Shown in pieces: positions 44,617 through 45,330 of a stretch of DNA of 45,330 nucleotides. Made by a program: the position numbers and the translations under genes. Source of the stretch: Spirochaetota bacterium (GTDB lineage Bacteria > Spirochaetota > UBA4802 > UBA5550); contig WRGT01000063.1 in NCBI GenBank assembly GCA_009787025.1, positions 1 through 45,330 on the forward strand, read 5' to 3'. Under the pieces are notes generated by a model. That model did no database searches. It worked only from the letters and a program-made list of their open reading frames with translations, and had not been told where the DNA came from. Numbering within the stretch: position 1 is the stretch's first letter; each line of letters starts with the position of its first letter.

Positions 44617-45330
44617 GAAAAGCGAGCTATACTCAAGCCTTTGGGCAAGCTGCGACAGCCTGCGCGGCGGTATGGATAGTTCGCAATACAAGGATTATAT
44701 ACTAACCCTGCTGTTCGTGAAGTATGTTTCGGACAAGTTCAAAGGGGTTGCCTATGGCGATATTAATGTTCCCAAAGGCGGCGGCTTTGACGATATGCTT
44801 GCCCTTATCGGTGATAAAAACATCGGAGAAAAAATGGACAAGGTTATCGCTAAACTTGCGGAGGCGAATAATCTTCGCGGTGTCATTGATAACGCCCACT
44901 TTAATGACGAGGGAAAACTCGGCAAAGGGCAGGAAATGGTCGATAAGCTTGGAGAGTTACTCGCCATTTTCCGCGACCAATTACCCGACTTAAGCCGCAA
45001 CCGCGCCGACGGCGACGACATCATCGGCGATGCTTACGAATACCTTATGCGGAACTTTGCCACGGAGAGCGGCAAGAGTAAGGGGCAATACTACACGCCC
45101 GCGGAAGTGTCGCGTATAATTGCCAATGTTGTCGGAATAAAAAATGCAAAAAGAAAAGCCGAAGATATTACACTTTACGATCCTGCGTGCGGTTCGGCTT
45201 CGCTGTTAATTCGTACTGCCGAAGCCGCGCCTTTTGAAGTTGCTATTTACGGACAGGAAAAAGATATAACAACCGCGGGACTTGCCCGAATGAATCTTTT
45301 TTTGCATAACAGAGCCACTGCCGAAATAAA
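44606..45330 (+). CDS. hsdM: Type I restriction-modification DNA methyltransferase subunit HsdM, partial
   Basis: The 5' part (241 codons) of an N6-adenine methyltransferase that runs off the window end. The N-terminal HsdM helical domain reads LWASCDSLRGGMDSSQYKDY and LTLLFVKYVSDKF. The catalytic domain begins at GQYYTPAEVSRII, and SAM motif I is DPACGSASLLIRTA. The catalytic NPPF motif would lie beyond the edge. GGAGGG precedes the ATG by 9 nt. The sequence is GC-richer than the ribosomal operon upstream, which fits a horizontally acquired defence locus; hsdS and hsdR are expected downstream. Confidence 0.93.
   Translation, partial: MAVKKSELYSSLWASCDSLRGGMDSSQYKDYILTLLFVKYVSDKFKGVAYGDINVPKGGGFDDMLALIGDKNIGEKMDKVIAKLAEANNLRGVIDNAHFNDEGKLGKGQEMVDKLGELLAIFRDQLPDLSRNRADGDDIIGDAYEYLMRNFATESGKSKGQYYTPAEVSRIIANVVGIKNAKRKAEDITLYDPACGSASLLIRTAEAAPFEVAIYGQEKDITTAGLARMNLFLHNRATAEI

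Noticed and set aside
1-45330. tRNA, rRNA, CRISPR arrays, insertion-sequence transposases
   Set aside because: I looked in the intergenic regions for T-loop-like GTTCRANNC blocks, regularly spaced repeats and transposase motifs, and found none that I could support by eye.

Overview
The window is AT-rich chromosomal DNA from a diderm bacterium that lives at low oxygen. Outer-envelope clues are several lipoproteins and exported proteins and an AsmA-type protein. Low-oxygen clues are selenocysteine machinery, a bacteriohemerythrin, an Rrf2 regulator with an IscR-like cysteine cluster, and acyl-CoA enzymes. CHASE2 and class I adenylate cyclases, TPR proteins and a MISC-rich gene order would fit Spirochaetota or a similar phylum, but I cannot place it firmly from sequence alone.

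Layout. 0.2-14.4 kb is mostly housekeeping: a CHASE2 class III adenylate cyclase; a hotdog thioesterase; a three-gene polar amino-acid ABC transporter with a small lipoprotein behind it; a rhomboid protease; a CPA2/RCK cation antiporter; an acyl-CoA dehydrogenase; an AsmA-like protein; a YbaK deacylase; an exported unknown; and an AHL-lactonase-like hydrolase. 14.5-17.6 kb is a redox-flavoured block: bacteriohemerythrin, a geranylgeranyl-reductase-family flavoprotein paired with a COG1237-type metallohydrolase, and an Rrf2 regulator with a recognisable promoter and internal dyad. 17.7-22.6 kb is accessory: GNAT, PPOX-fold, two MFS transporters and two small immunity-like proteins (DUF4375, DUF2004), interspersed with decayed remnants of an XRE regulator, a Nim-like protein and a QueG-like protein. 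A GC-richer hybrid histidine kinase follows (22.7-25.9 kb).

26.2-30.6 kb is a tight selA-selB-coaX-unknown operon. 30.6-35.0 kb is a GC-richer segment with a 926-aa exported protein and a stand-alone TrpB2, with two strong hairpins in its control regions. 35.2-35.9 kb holds a Phd antitoxin remnant and a small unknown gene pair next to a DUF554 membrane protein. 37-43 kb holds an enoyl-CoA hydratase-like protein, a class I adenylate cyclase, a coiled-coil unknown and a long TPR protein. rplM-rpsI with a clear terminator follows, and the window ends inside a GC-richer type I restriction-modification hsdM.

Functional links. Two unrelated adenylate cyclases suggest extensive cAMP signalling. SelA and SelB imply that selenoproteins and a tRNA-Sec exist elsewhere, because none is visible here. 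I found no complete undescribed system. The best leads are the exported 926-aa protein/TrpB2 segment with its palindromes, the unknown fourth gene of the selAB operon, the flavoprotein/metallohydrolase pair, and the orphan immunity genes among gene remnants.
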